Source: Blastococcus sp. VKM Ac-2987 (lineage in GTDB: Bacteria > Actinomycetota > Actinomycetes > Mycobacteriales > Geodermatophilaceae). Taken from it: a stretch of 64,000 bases of DNA. Below, in pieces: positions 8,277-17,430 of the stretch. The stretch spans positions 200,928 through 264,927 of the forward strand of contig NZ_JAPVBG010000002.1 of assembly GCF_026967805.1 (NCBI RefSeq), in the 5' to 3' direction. Every line of letters begins with the position of its first letter. Positions within the stretch are counted from its first letter, which is position 1. Below the pieces are notes generated by a model. It did not search any database. It had not been told where the DNA came from and saw only the letters and a program-made list of their open reading frames with translations. Position numbers and translations under genes: made by a program.

Positions 8277-9386
8277 TCAGTGGTCGATGTCGCAGGCGCC
8301 GGCGGCGGCGCTGACGCAGGTCTGGATGAGGACGCCGTCACCGACGTCCTCGGCGGTGGTGATCTCGCCGTTGCGCAGGTCGCGGACCGCGCCCGCCCGC
8401 ATCGGGAGCACGCAGCCGTAGCAGATGCCCATGCGGCAGCCGCTGGGCATGAGGACGCCGGCCTCCTCGGCGGCGTCGAGGATCGGCGTGGCGCCGTCGG
8501 CCTCGACGGTGGTGCCGTTCCTGGTGAAGGTGACCGTGCCGCCCTCGCCGGTGACGAGGATCCGCGGGCGGAAGCGCTCGGTGTACAGCCGGTCGGTGAT
8601 GCCCACCGACGCCCAGTGCTCCTCCAGGGCCTCGAGCATGCCCACGGGACCGCAGGCCCAGGTGGCGCGCTCGTGCAGGTCGGGCACCAGCTCGGCGATG
8701 GACCGGGCGTCGAGCATCCCGGCGCTGTCGGTGTGCTGCTCGATGAGCGTGATCCGGCCCTCGGCGGCCATCTGCCGCAGCTCCTCGCCGAAGACGACGT
8801 CCTCGGAGGTCGGCGCCGAGTGGACCAGCACGGTGTCGGTCAGCTGCTCGGCGTGGTTGCGCAGGATGCCCATCACCGGCGTGATCCCCGACCCGGCCGT
8901 GACGAACAGCGCCTTGGCGGGCGTCTCCTCGGGCAGGCAGAACTCCCCGGTCGCCTGGTCCAGCTGGATGATCGTGCCCGGGCGGGCCCGGTGCACCAGG
9001 TGGTTGCTCACCTTGCCGCCGGGGATGGCCTTCACCGTGATGCTGAAGCAGCCGTCGGCGCGGTCGAGGATCGAGGTGATCGAGTAGGCGCGCCACTGGC
9101 GGACGCCGTCGATGTCGATCCCGATGCGGACGTACTGGCCGGGCACGTGCGGCAGCCAGTCCCGCCCCGGGCGGATCACGATGCTCGCGGCGTCCCGGGT
9201 CTCCGGGTGCACGGCCTCGATCCGGCCGCGCAGGGCCGCACCGGAGCGGAGCGGGTCGAACAGGTCGAGGTAGTCGACCGGCAGCAGCGGGGTGGTCACC
9301 AGCTCGGCGACCCGGAGCACCCGGTCGCGCAGCGCGACCCGCGCCGGCGGTCGGGCCACCGGAGGGCGGGGGGCGGTTGCGGTCAT
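8277..9386 (-). CDS. Ferredoxin-type oxidoreductase, desaturase partner
   Basis: 369 residues in three modules: FAD-binding domain with RAYSITS near 120, NAD(P)-binding domain with TAGSGITPVMG near 170, and a C-terminal plant-type [2Fe-2S] ferredoxin with cysteines at 317, 322, 325 and 357 (CRMGICYGC...C). It moves electrons from NAD(P)H to the membrane desaturase encoded 27 bases downstream. The order matches Rv3230c-Rv3229c. Upstream it faces the PucR-type regulator gene across 92 bp, so that regulator is the obvious candidate for control. Confidence 0.9.
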   Translation of the reverse strand: MTATAPRPPVARPPARVALRDRVLRVAELVTTPLLPVDYLDLFDPLRSGAALRGRIEAVHPETRDAASIVIRPGRDWLPHVPGQYVRIGIDIDGVRQWRAYSITSILDRADGCFSITVKAIPGGKVSNHLVHRARPGTIIQLDQATGEFCLPEETPAKALFVTAGSGITPVMGILRNHAEQLTDTVLVHSAPTSEDVVFGEELRQMAAEGRITLIEQHTDSAGMLDARSIAELVPDLHERATWACGPVGMLEALEEHWASVGITDRLYTERFRPRILVTGEGGTVTFTRNGTTVEADGATPILDAAEEAGVLMPSGCRMGICYGCVLPMRAGAVRDLRNGEITTAEDVGDGVLIQTCVSAAAGACDIDH

Positions 9387-9478
9387 GCTCTTAGCTTTCC
9401 CAGTGCGGCAGTCAAATACCTGTGCCCCGGACGTGAATCGGCCGGTAGCTTCTGTTCGCCGAGGACAAAGGAGCTCAG
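9387..9478. promoter_or_regulatory. Divergent control region, desaturase operon / PucR gene
   Basis: 92 bp between two starts. On the minus strand TTGACT (9410-9415) and TAAGAG (9388-9393) are 16 bases apart, a sigma70-like pair, but the second lies almost on the reductase ATG, so it is doubtful. The plus-strand gene has the RBS aaaggag at 9468-9474. Confidence 0.35.
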
Positions 9479-10687
9479 ATGACGCCGGATACCGCTCCGT
9501 TCCCCGAAGCCGTCGCGGAGGCGATGCGCGTGGAGCTGCCGAGGGTGGCCGAGCGCGCGGTCGAGGAGATCATCGTCGCGGTGCCGAGCTACGCCGACGC
9601 GTTCTCCGGCCCGATGGGCCGCAAGATCTCCAGCGCCGTCGAGCTGACCCTGCGCGGGTTCCTGCAGCTCGCGGCCGCCGGTGGCAACGCCGACGCAGGG
9701 ACGCCGGGTGGGCCGGTCGTCGAGGCCGCGTACGCACTGGGGAGGGGAGAGGCGCGCACCGGCCGCTCGATGGACGCCCTGCTGGCCGCCTACCGGGTCG
9801 GTGCGCGGGTGTCCTGGCGGGACATGAGCGCCGCCGCGGTCGCCGCGGGCCTGGGGCCCGAACCCGTCGCCCGGTTCGCCGAGCTGGTCTTCGCCTACAT
9901 CGACCGGCTGTCCGCGGCGAGCGTGGCCGGGCACGCCGACGAGCTGGCCTCCAGTGGCCGGGCCCGCCAGCGGCTGCGGGAACGGCTGGCGCACGGGCTG
10001 CTCACCGGCAGCCCGCACACCGAGCTGACCGCGATGGCGCAGCGGGCGGAGTGGACGCCGCCGCGCACCCTGACGGCCGTGCTCCTCCCGGACGGCCGCA
10101 CCCGGGGTGCGCTGGCCTCCCTCGACCCGCGCACGCTGATCGCGGCCGAGGACGTCCCCGAGCTCGACCGGACCAGTGACCTCGCGGTGCTGCTGGTGCC
10201 CGACGCGGAGGGCGCTGCCCGGGGGGCGCTGCTGCGCGGTCTCGGCGGCCGCGAGGCGGTGGTCGGGCCGGCGCGGACCTGGTGGAACGCCCAGGCGTCG
10301 TACCACCGGGCGCTGCGTGCGCTCCGCCTCGGGATGGCGCCGGACGACGCCGGGCCGCTGGACACCGACGCCCGCCTGGCGGAACTGGTCGTCCGCGCCG
10401 ACGAGGACGCCCTGGCCGACCTGCGGGCCCGGGTGCTGGCGCCCCTGGACTCGGTGGGGGACACGGCACGCGAGAAGCTCACCGAGACCCTGCGCAGCTG
10501 GCTGCTGCACCACGGCCGCCGCGACCAGGTCGCCGCCGCGCTGTTCGTGCACCCGCAGACCGTGCGCTACCGGATGACGCAGCTGCGCGAGATCTACGGG
10601 CCGCGGCTCGAGGAGCCGCTGATGGTCCGGGACCTCACCGTGGCCCTCGGTGTGGCGCTGCCGGCGCCGCCGTCCGCGGACGGCTGA
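9479..10687 (+). CDS. PucR/CdaR-family transcriptional regulator
   Basis: 402 residues. The N-terminal part (about 10-170) looks like an RsbR-type four-helix sensor (FSGPMGRKISSAVELTLRGF, GRSMDALLAAYRVG). The middle resembles the degenerate GGDEF-like region of this family. The C-terminus has the PucR helix-turn-helix: RSWLLHHGRRDQVAAALFVH and QTVRYRMTQLREIYG. Clear RBS aaaggag before the ATG. It is divergent from the desaturase-reductase operon, and PucR-type proteins such as MabR are known to act on lipid genes, so control of that operon is likely but inferred. Confidence 0.85.
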   Translation: MTPDTAPFPEAVAEAMRVELPRVAERAVEEIIVAVPSYADAFSGPMGRKISSAVELTLRGFLQLAAAGGNADAGTPGGPVVEAAYALGRGEARTGRSMDALLAAYRVGARVSWRDMSAAAVAAGLGPEPVARFAELVFAYIDRLSAASVAGHADELASSGRARQRLRERLAHGLLTGSPHTELTAMAQRAEWTPPRTLTAVLLPDGRTRGALASLDPRTLIAAEDVPELDRTSDLAVLLVPDAEGAARGALLRGLGGREAVVGPARTWWNAQASYHRALRALRLGMAPDDAGPLDTDARLAELVVRADEDALADLRARVLAPLDSVGDTAREKLTETLRSWLLHHGRRDQVAAALFVHPQTVRYRMTQLREIYGPRLEEPLMVRDLTVALGVALPAPPSADG

Positions 10688-10703
10688 GCGCAGGGGGCGG
10701 GGG

Positions 10704-10719
10704 GGTTTCACGGGAAACC
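10704..10719. other. parS-like palindrome (imperfect)
   Basis: GGTTTCACGGGAAACC. Its inner 14 bases match the ParB site GTTTCACGTGAAAC with one change (T to G). It lies in the non-coding gap after the PucR gene. One mismatch at a central base weakens the case. Confidence 0.35.
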
Positions 10720-10778
10720 GGCCGCCCGGCCGCGAGTGGACGGCTGACACCGGCCGCGCGGTGCGCCAGGGTGGTGCG

Positions 10779-11669
10779 GTGAGCGTCGACCTGACCGCGG
10801 CCGCCGACTTCCTCGCCGCTGCGGGCCGCGTGCTGGACCGGCGGCGGTTCGAGCTGCTGTTCGGCGGCGGTGCCGAGCCGGGGCCGGTGCTGGCCGCCGT
10901 CGACGGCTACCGCAACGCCGACGGCGGCTACGGGTGGGGCCTGGAGCCCGATCTGCGCTCGGGGACCAGCCAGCCCGGTGGTGCGCTGCACGCGTTCGAG
11001 GTGTTCGCCGACGTCGCGCCGGCCACCACCGGACGGGCGCGGGAGCTGTGCGACTGGCTCGGCTCGGCGACCCTGCCCGACGGTGGGCTGCCGTTCGCGC
11101 TGCCCGTTCCCGACCCGGCGGCGAGCGCCCCGTTCTGGACCGGCGCCGATCCCGCCCGTTCCTCGCTGCAGATCACCGCCGTCGTCGCGGCGGTGGCGCA
11201 CCGGGTGGCCGGCACCGACCCGGCCGTGGCCGCCTCCCCGTGGCTGGCCCGGGCGACCGAGCACTGCCTGACCGCCATCGGCGGCCTCCACCCGGGCACG
11301 CACGCCATGGAGCTGGCCTTCGCGGCCCAGTTCCTCGACGCCGCCGCACCGGTCCGACCGGAGGCGGCCGACCTGGTGGACCACCTCCGCCCGTTCGTGC
11401 CGGCCGACGGGCTGCTGCACGTGGCCGGCGGCGCCGAGGACGAGTACATGCGGCCCCTCGACTTCGCCCCGCTGCCGGGTGGCCCGGTGCGGTCGCTGTT
11501 CGCCCCGGCCGTCGTCGAGGCGGAGCTCGACCGGCTGGCCGCGGGGCAGCGGGCCGACGGCGGGTGGGCGGTCGACTTCGCCAGCTACTCCCCCGCGGCC
11601 ACGCTCGAGTGGCGCGGCCACCGCACGGTCCAGGCGCTGGTGCTGCTGCGCGCCAACGGCCGCCTCTGA
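10779..11669 (+). CDS. Terpene cyclase/prenyltransferase-fold protein, function unknown
   Basis: 296 residues from a GTG (agggtgg upstream). The repeats NADGGYGWGLEPDLRS near 47, LPDGGLPFALPVP near 100, ADGLLHVAG and ADGGWAVDFASYSP near 265 are QW-like motifs of the alpha-alpha toroid fold seen in squalene cyclases and prenyltransferases. The DXDD catalytic motif of squalene-hopene cyclases was not seen, so a cyclase activity cannot be claimed. No signal peptide or membrane segment. It converges on the methyltransferase gene. Confidence 0.65.
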   Translation: MSVDLTAAADFLAAAGRVLDRRRFELLFGGGAEPGPVLAAVDGYRNADGGYGWGLEPDLRSGTSQPGGALHAFEVFADVAPATTGRARELCDWLGSATLPDGGLPFALPVPDPAASAPFWTGADPARSSLQITAVVAAVAHRVAGTDPAVAASPWLARATEHCLTAIGGLHPGTHAMELAFAAQFLDAAAPVRPEAADLVDHLRPFVPADGLLHVAGGAEDEYMRPLDFAPLPGGPVRSLFAPAVVEAELDRLAAGQRADGGWAVDFASYSPAATLEWRGHRTVQALVLLRANGRL

Positions 11670-11688
11670 CCGGCGCGGATACAGTCCG

Positions 11689-12303
11689 TTAGGCCGGGCG
11701 GAGGACCGCGACGAGGAAGTCCGACGCGGCGGTGAACGGCCGCAGGTCCCAGGTGGACAGCAGCAGGTCCGTCTCCCAGCCCGCGGCACGGGCGTCGGCG
11801 AGGAAGTCGTCGAACTCGTAGCCCCGGCCGGCGCCGAAGCCGATGGCGGCCCGCCCGTCGGGGGCCACGTGCGCCCGCAGCCGGCGAAGCACCGCACCCC
11901 GGGTGGAGGCGGCGAGGAACGCCATCACGTTGCCGGCGCTGACGATCGCGTCGAACGGCTCGGGGATGCCGCGGGCGGGCAGGTCCAGCTCGGCCAGGTC
12001 GCCGACCAGCCAGCGCGGGCCGGGGTGGTCCTCCTCCGCGGCGGCCACGAGCACGGGGTCGACATCCACGCCGACGACGGAGTGCCCGACCTCGTGCAGG
12101 TGCGCGCCGACCCGCCCGGGCCCGCAGCCCGCGTCCAGGACCCGCGATCCGCGCGGCAGCATCGCGTCGACCAGCCGCGCCTCGCCGACCAGGTCCATCC
12201 CCTGCTCCGCCAGCGTGCGGAACCGCTGCACGTAGGCCGCCGAGTGCCCGGGGTCCTCCTCGGTCATGCGGGTCCATGCGCTGGGTTCGGGACGTCCGGT
12301 CAT
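11689..12303 (-). CDS. Class I SAM-dependent methyltransferase
   Basis: 204 residues. The SAM-binding motif VLDAGCGPGRVG lies near residue 53, followed by the acidic end of strand 2 (VVGVDVDP), and DAIVSAGNVMAFL near 118 as motif IV/post-I. It looks like a small-molecule methyltransferase; the substrate is unknown. The gene follows the AGPS-like flavoprotein gene on the same strand with a 9-base gap, so the two are probably co-transcribed. It ends with TAA, unlike most neighbours. Confidence 0.8.
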   Translation of the reverse strand: MTGRPEPSAWTRMTEEDPGHSAAYVQRFRTLAEQGMDLVGEARLVDAMLPRGSRVLDAGCGPGRVGAHLHEVGHSVVGVDVDPVLVAAAEEDHPGPRWLVGDLAELDLPARGIPEPFDAIVSAGNVMAFLAASTRGAVLRRLRAHVAPDGRAAIGFGAGRGYEFDDFLADARAAGWETDLLLSTWDLRPFTAASDFLVAVLRPA

Positions 12304-12312
12304 GGAGCCGTT

Positions 12313-13890
12313 CTACAGGGCGTGGTCCGGCGCTGCGTCGAGCAGCACGCCGGGGTTGAGGATGCCGGCCGGGTCCAGGGCGCCCTTCGTCGCCCGCAGT
12401 GCGAGGGCGAACGGCTCGGGGCGCTGCCGGTCGTAGCCGGGCCGGTGGTCGCGGCCGACCGCGTGGTGGTGGGTGATCGTGGCCTGCAGGCGCCCCAGCA
12501 CCTCGGACGCCGCCGCCTTCACGTCGTCCCACATGGCCACCTCCGACCCGGGCCGGCCGGCGGCGAGCACGGTGAAGTACGGCGCCGCACCGTCGGGGTA
12601 GACGTGGGTGAGGCGGCAGTTCAGCAATCCCGGCGCACCGGTCACCGCCGTCACGGCGGCGCCGACCTCGTCGCGGACGGTCGCGTACAGCTCGGCCAGG
12701 CGGTCCCAGGTGCACGCCGTCTCGAACGTCTCGACGATCGCGCTCATCCGCGCCATGCCGTCCCGGACGTAGGGCATCCGCAGGAACGTGCTCCGCCAGG
12801 CGTCCGCGGCCGCGTCCGTCCCGCCACCCGCCTCGGCGACGACGCCGCCGTGCTCCCGGGCCAGGTCGGTGAGCTCGGCCAGCCGGCTCGCCACCGGGTG
12901 GGCGGCCGACTCCACGCCGAGCACCAGCACCGACTCCCCCGCCGAGGCGCCGGCCAGCGCGGCCTCCCCCGGGTCGAGCAGCCGGCAGTTCGCCGGATGG
13001 AGGCCTGCTTGCGCGATCGCCCGGACGGCCTCGAAGGCGGCGCTGACGTCGGCGAAGGTCACCGACGCCGAGGCCTTCCACCGGGGCCGGTCCTGCAGCC
13101 GCATCCACGCCTCGGTGATGACGCCGAGGGTGCCCTCCGAGCCGAGGAAGAGCCGGTCCGGCGATGGACCCGCGCCGGAGCCGGGCAGCCGCCACGACTC
13201 GCTGACCCCGGCCGGGGTCACGACGCGCAGCGATTCGACGAGGTCGTCGATGTGCGTGTGCAGCGTCGCGTAGTGGCCGCCCGCGCGGGTGGCCAGCCAG
13301 CCGCCCAGCGTGGAGAACTCGAAGCTCTGCGGGAAGTGCCGCAGCGTCAGCCCGTGCGGGCGCAGCTGCTCCTCCAGCACCGGCCCCAGCGCACCGCCCT
13401 GGATCCGGGCGGCCCGGCTGACCGGGTCGACCTCAAGGACACGGTCCAGCGCCGTGAGGTCCATCGACAGCCACGGCCGGTCGCCGCGGTACTCGACCCC
13501 GCCGACGACCGAGCTCCCGCCGCCGAAGGGCACGACGACCACCCCGGCCGATCCGGCCCACTCGAGCAGGTCGGCCACGTCGGCCTCGCCGCGGGGGAGG
13601 GCGACCAGGTCCGGCGCCCCGGAGAGGTCCCCGGCCAGCGCCCGGACGACGTCGCGGTATGCCTTCCCGTACGTGTGCGCGGCCCGGTCCGCGGGTGAGG
13701 TGGACACCGGCAGGGACGTCGGCGCGCTGACCCGGGACGGCGGCAGCGCGACGTCGGCCAGGTCGGGCACGGCGCGCGGCCGGTCCGGCAGGCCGGGCAG
13801 CAGCGCGCCCAGTGTGGCGCACTCGTCGTCGTCCAGCGCGCGGTCGGTCGTGCCCCAGCCCCACCAGGAGCGGGTCGCGGTTCCGGTCAC
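12313..13890 (-). CDS. FAD-linked oxidase, alkylglycerone-phosphate synthase-like
   Basis: 525 residues from a GTG preceded by ggagg. FAD-binding PCMH domain about 100-280 with VVVPFGGGSSVVGGVE and GSEGTLGVITEAW; the C-terminal cap domain contains HHHAVGRDHRP near 477, a hallmark of alkyldihydroxyacetone-phosphate synthases (AGPS) that swap an acyl for an alkyl ether group. Actinobacterial homologues are called AgpS, but their lipid substrate is often untested. Its GTG overlaps the dinB stop (GTGA), so translation is coupled to dinB, which is an odd pairing. The methyltransferase gene follows. Confidence 0.8.
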   Translation of the reverse strand: MTGTATRSWWGWGTTDRALDDDECATLGALLPGLPDRPRAVPDLADVALPPSRVSAPTSLPVSTSPADRAAHTYGKAYRDVVRALAGDLSGAPDLVALPRGEADVADLLEWAGSAGVVVVPFGGGSSVVGGVEYRGDRPWLSMDLTALDRVLEVDPVSRAARIQGGALGPVLEEQLRPHGLTLRHFPQSFEFSTLGGWLATRAGGHYATLHTHIDDLVESLRVVTPAGVSESWRLPGSGAGPSPDRLFLGSEGTLGVITEAWMRLQDRPRWKASASVTFADVSAAFEAVRAIAQAGLHPANCRLLDPGEAALAGASAGESVLVLGVESAAHPVASRLAELTDLAREHGGVVAEAGGGTDAAADAWRSTFLRMPYVRDGMARMSAIVETFETACTWDRLAELYATVRDEVGAAVTAVTGAPGLLNCRLTHVYPDGAAPYFTVLAAGRPGSEVAMWDDVKAAASEVLGRLQATITHHHAVGRDHRPGYDRQRPEPFALALRATKGALDPAGILNPGVLLDAAPDHAL

Positions 13891-15230
13891 TCGGGCGTCC
13901 TCCAGTGCGGGGGGTCGGCGGGCTGCAGCAACGGGTCGTCGGCGGCCAGCGTGCGCACCGGCCCGGGAGGCGTCAACGGTCCCTCGAAGCGCACCGTCAC
14001 CCGGCCGAGCCCCCGCCCCCACACCCAGCCGGCCCCCAGCTCCTCGTGTCGCACGTCCTGCCCGGGCCACCAGCGCTTCTCGGCCGGCAGCGCCGGCTGC
14101 TCCGTCGGCTCCTCAGGGCCGGCGGGCGCGGGCGACTCCTGCGGGAGGTCCTCGTCGTCGGCGAACAGGTCGCCCTGCGCGTAGAGCGACAGCCCCGAGA
14201 CGCCGACGCCGAGCAGCCGCAGCCCCCCGCTCGTGCCGGCCTCGGTGAGCAGCCGGCGGGCGGTCGCCGCGATCAGCCGGGCGTCATCGGTGGGCTGGGG
14301 CAGCGTCTGGGAGCGGGTGATGGTGGTGAAGTCGTACCGGCGCAGCTTCAGCGTGACGGTCCGGCCCGAGTAGGCCGACGACCGCAGCCGGCTGCCCACC
14401 CGGGTCGCCATCGAGTCGATCTCGCGGCCGAGGACGCCGACGTCGGTGAGGTCGCGCTCGAACGTCTCCTCGTGCGACACCGACTTCACCTCCCGGTCGG
14501 GGACGACGGCGCGGTCGTCCTCCGCGCGGGCCAGTGCGTGCAGCCCCGCGCCGTGCGCCCGCCCGGCCAGCGCGACGAGGTCGGGCAGCGACTTCGCCGC
14601 CAGGTCGGCGACGGTCTTCACCCCGACCTGGTGCAGCCGTTCCGCCGTCGCCGGGCCGACCCCGCCGAGCCGGGTGACCGGCAGCGGGTGCAGCACGTCG
14701 AGCTCACCGCCCGGCGGGACGACGACGAGGCCGTCCGGCTTGTCGAGATCTGAGGCGATCTTGGCCATGAGCTTGGAGCTGCCGATGCCGACCGACCCGG
14801 TGACGCCCCCGGTGGCCGTCGCGATCCGCTCCTTGAGCCTCCGGCCGAGTTCCGTCACACCGGAAACCGAGAGGTCGTGCCCCGGACCGGCGGCGAGGTC
14901 GACGTAGGCCTCGTCGATGGAGACCGGCTCCACCAGCGGCGAGAGTTCGCGGAGGAGTTCCATGACGACGTCGGAGGTCCGGCGGTACGCGGCGAACCGG
15001 CCGCCGAGGAACGCCGTTCCCGAAGGGCAGCGCCGCCGGGCCTCCGCCGTCGACATCGCCGAGCGTGCGCCGTAGGCCCGCGCCTCGTAGGAAGCCGTCG
15101 CGACGACGCCGCGGCCACCGACACCGCCCACCACCACCGGCCGGCCACGCAGCGACGGCTTGTCGCGCTGCTCCACGGCGGCGAAGAACGCATCCAGGTC
15201 CAGATGCAGGATGCTCGCCTCCCGCCGCAT
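13887..15230 (-). CDS. dinB: DNA polymerase IV (Y family)
   Basis: 447 residues. Catalytic metal-binding residues are in place: D11 in LHLDLDAFFAAVEQ, and D106/E107 in VSIDEAYVDL. Thumb/HhH segment VTRLGGVGPATAERLHQVGV near 200, little-finger domain about 245-350. It copies past DNA lesions. A C-terminal extension of about 90 residues contains an acidic Pro/Glu linker and then a small WWPGQDVRHEELGAGWVWG module common to actinobacterial DinB. The start MRREASIL was preferred on family alignment; an upstream ATG at 15269 would add 13 residues. Confidence 0.92.
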   Translation of the reverse strand: MRREASILHLDLDAFFAAVEQRDKPSLRGRPVVVGGVGGRGVVATASYEARAYGARSAMSTAEARRRCPSGTAFLGGRFAAYRRTSDVVMELLRELSPLVEPVSIDEAYVDLAAGPGHDLSVSGVTELGRRLKERIATATGGVTGSVGIGSSKLMAKIASDLDKPDGLVVVPPGGELDVLHPLPVTRLGGVGPATAERLHQVGVKTVADLAAKSLPDLVALAGRAHGAGLHALARAEDDRAVVPDREVKSVSHEETFERDLTDVGVLGREIDSMATRVGSRLRSSAYSGRTVTLKLRRYDFTTITRSQTLPQPTDDARLIAATARRLLTEAGTSGGLRLLGVGVSGLSLYAQGDLFADDEDLPQESPAPAGPEEPTEQPALPAEKRWWPGQDVRHEELGAGWVWGRGLGRVTVRFEGPLTPPGPVRTLAADDPLLQPADPPHWRTPE

Positions 15231-15290
15231 GCCCCCGATGATCGCCCGCGATGCCGTCCCCGGCTGCACCGGCCCCGGAGCGGCGCGGCG

Positions 15291-15962
15291 TCAGATCGGT
15301 ACGGCCCAGCTCTCGCGGGCGTGCGCGGCGCGCCAGAACTCCAGCTCGTAGCGCGTCGCGACGGCGAAGGCGGTCAGCATCGCCGGCTCGTCGGCGGGCG
15401 AGGACCGGGCCGCGGCGTCGGTCAGCCTGCGCGCCTGCGCCGTCGCCACCTGGAACGGCTCGGCGTCGTAGGCGGCCACCCACCGGCGATACGGGTGCGC
15501 CGTCGCGGCCCGTGCCTGCGGCGCCAGGCGTGCACCGACGTCGGCGTAGACCCAGTAGCAGGGCAGCACGGCGGCCGCGGCGACGGCGTACGGAGCGGTG
15601 GCCGCCGTCGCCACCAGGTAGGAGGTGTAGCCCAGACAGGTGGGCGACGGGGTCGGCGGGGTGGCCGCCGGCCCGAGCAGCTCGGAGGCCAGCAGGTCGG
15701 CGTGCAGCTGGGTCTCCACGACGCCGCAGTTCTGCGCCGAGCCGGCCCAGAACGCGGCCGCCGCCGGGTCTGGGGCGCGCGCGGCGAGCAGGGCGAGCGC
15801 ACGGGCGTAGCCGCCGAGGTAGAGGGAGTCCTGCTCCAGGTAGTGGCGGAACGACCCGGGCGAGAGCGTGCCGGCGCCGAGCTCGGCGAGGAAGGGCAGC
15901 TCGTCGATCGCGCGGCGGACCTCCGCCGTCGCCGCCCAGGCCCGGTCGCTGAACCCGCTCAT
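15291..15962 (-). CDS. tenA: TenA-family thiaminase II
   Basis: 223 residues, all-helical TenA fold. Conserved D45 in YLEQDSLYLGGYARAL, the catalytic-type C135 in LPCYWVYADVG, and the late YELEFW glutamate are present. TenA proteins recover the pyrimidine part (HMP) of thiamin from degraded thiamin. The gene is the last of thiM-thiE-thiD-tenA, and its ATG overlaps the thiD stop (ATGA), so it belongs to thiamin salvage under the TPP riboswitch. Confidence 0.9.
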   Translation of the reverse strand: MSGFSDRAWAATAEVRRAIDELPFLAELGAGTLSPGSFRHYLEQDSLYLGGYARALALLAARAPDPAAAAFWAGSAQNCGVVETQLHADLLASELLGPAATPPTPSPTCLGYTSYLVATAATAPYAVAAAAVLPCYWVYADVGARLAPQARAATAHPYRRWVAAYDAEPFQVATAQARRLTDAAARSSPADEPAMLTAFAVATRYELEFWRAAHARESWAVPI

Positions 15963-16771
15963 GCCGGCCAGATCCCGGCGAAGTGGTGCACCGGCCCGTT
16001 CCCGGTTCCGATGCTCAGGGAGCTGCCCCCGATGAGCGCCCGGTGCAGGTAGTCGCGCGCTCCCTCGACGAGCGGTACCCACTCGGGCGGTCCCCCGGCC
16101 CGCGCGGCCAGCGCGGCGATCGCCGAGGAGAGCGTGCAGCCCGTGCCGTGCGTGGCCGCCGTGCGCACCCGCGGCCGGCGGGTGACCGCCGTCCCGGCGG
16201 CCGTGGCGAGCACGTCCACGCTCTCCTCGCCGCCGAGGTGGCCGCCCTTGATCAGCACGGCGCCCGGGCCGAGCTCCAGCAGGGCCCGGGCCTGTGCGTG
16301 CATCCCGTCGACGTCGCCGGCCGGCGCGGTGCCCAGCAGGGCGGCGGCCTCGGGGACGTTGGGCGTCACCAGGTCGGCCACCGGCAGCAGGTCCGTGCGG
16401 ACCGCGGCGACCGCGTCGTCGTCGATCAGCCGGTCGCCGCTCGTCGCGACCATCACCGGGTCGCAGACCACCGGGCCCGGGCGGCGCTCGGCCAGCACCG
16501 CCGCCACCTCGCGGACCACCGCGGCGCTGCCCAGCATGCCGAGCTTGGTGGCGTGCACCTCGACGTCGTCGAGGAGCGTGCGCAGCTGCTCCCCCACGAA
16601 GCCGGCCGGCACCGGGTGGATGCCGGTGACGCCGTGCGTGTTCTGCGCGGTGAGCGCGGTGAGGACGGCGGTGCCGTACGCGCCGAGGGCGCTGAACGTC
16701 TTGAGGTCGGCCTGGATCCCCGCGCCGCCGCTGGGGTCGCTGCCGGCCACGGTGAGTGCGGTCGGCGTCAT
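15959..16771 (-). CDS. thiD: Hydroxymethylpyrimidine/phosphomethylpyrimidine kinase
   Basis: 270 residues, ribokinase fold. [20 protein letters not shown] at the N-terminus binds the pyrimidine, [15 protein letters not shown] near 115 and [13 protein letters not shown] near 213 hold the anion hole and the catalytic region. It phosphorylates HMP and HMP-P to HMP-PP for thiamin synthesis. Overlaps thiE by ATGA on one side and tenA by ATGA on the other. No fused ThiE or TenA domain. Confidence 0.95.
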   Translation of the reverse strand: MTPTALTVAGSDPSGGAGIQADLKTFSALGAYGTAVLTALTAQNTHGVTGIHPVPAGFVGEQLRTLLDDVEVHATKLGMLGSAAVVREVAAVLAERRPGPVVCDPVMVATSGDRLIDDDAVAAVRTDLLPVADLVTPNVPEAAALLGTAPAGDVDGMHAQARALLELGPGAVLIKGGHLGGEESVDVLATAAGTAVTRRPRVRTAATHGTGCTLSSAIAALAARAGGPPEWVPLVEGARDYLHRALIGGSSLSIGTGNGPVHHFAGIWPA

Positions 16772-17430
16772 CGCGCGCCCACCGGTGCGATCGCCGCCCG
16801 CAGCGCGGCGGCCGCGGCGTGCGGGTCGGGCGCCGCGCAGACGGCGGAGACGACGCAGATGCCGTCGACCCCGGTGGCGGCCACGGCGGCGGCCCGGTCG
16901 GCGTCGATGCCGCCGATCGCCACCGCCCGCAGCCCGCCGGCCTGCGCCGTCCGCGCCAGGTCGCGCACCGCGTCCAGCCCGAGCCCCGGGCCGGCCTCCG
17001 GCTTGGTCGGGGTCGCCCAGACCGGGCTGAGACCGACGACGTCGACGGTGCCGGGCGGCAGCCGCAGCGCCGCGGCCAGGTCGTCGGCGCTCTCCACGGA
17101 CAGGCCGACCAGCCGGTCGGGCCCCAGCAGACCCCGCACCTCGGTCACCGGCAGGTCCTCCTGGCCCACGTGCACGCCGTCCGCACCGGCGAGGAGCGCG
17201 ACGTCCACGGCGTCGTTGACCACGACCGGCACGTCCGGCCGGTCGGCCAGGGCGGCGCGCACCGCGCGGGTCAGGGCCAGCAGCTCCCGGCGGGAGGCGT
17301 GCTTGTCGCGCACCTGGACGGCGGTGACCCCGCCGGCGACGGCCGCGCGCACCACGTCGGCCACCGGCCGCGGGCGGCACAGCGCGGTGTCGGTGACGAG
17401 GTACAGCGCGAGGTCGACGGCCGGGCTCAT
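16768..17430 (-). CDS. thiE: Thiamine-phosphate synthase
   Basis: 220 residues, TIM barrel. Phosphate/pyrophosphate-binding motifs: [14 protein letters not shown] near 42, [20 protein letters not shown] near 70, and [13 protein letters not shown] near 132, with [14 protein letters not shown] near 172. It joins HMP-PP with thiazole phosphate to give thiamin phosphate. Start ATG at 17430 overlaps the thiM stop (ATGA). Confidence 0.95.
   Translation of the reverse strand: MSPAVDLALYLVTDTALCRPRPVADVVRAAVAGGVTAVQVRDKHASRRELLALTRAVRAALADRPDVPVVVNDAVDVALLAGADGVHVGQEDLPVTEVRGLLGPDRLVGLSVESADDLAAALRLPPGTVDVVGLSPVWATPTKPEAGPGLGLDAVRDLARTAQAGGLRAVAIGGIDADRAAAVAATGVDGICVVSAVCAAPDPHAAAAALRAAIAPVGAR

Noticed and set aside
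7194..9482. 762-codon plus-strand frame opposite the desaturase and reductase
   Set aside because: Antisense to two genes with complete catalytic motifs; no RBS or domain.
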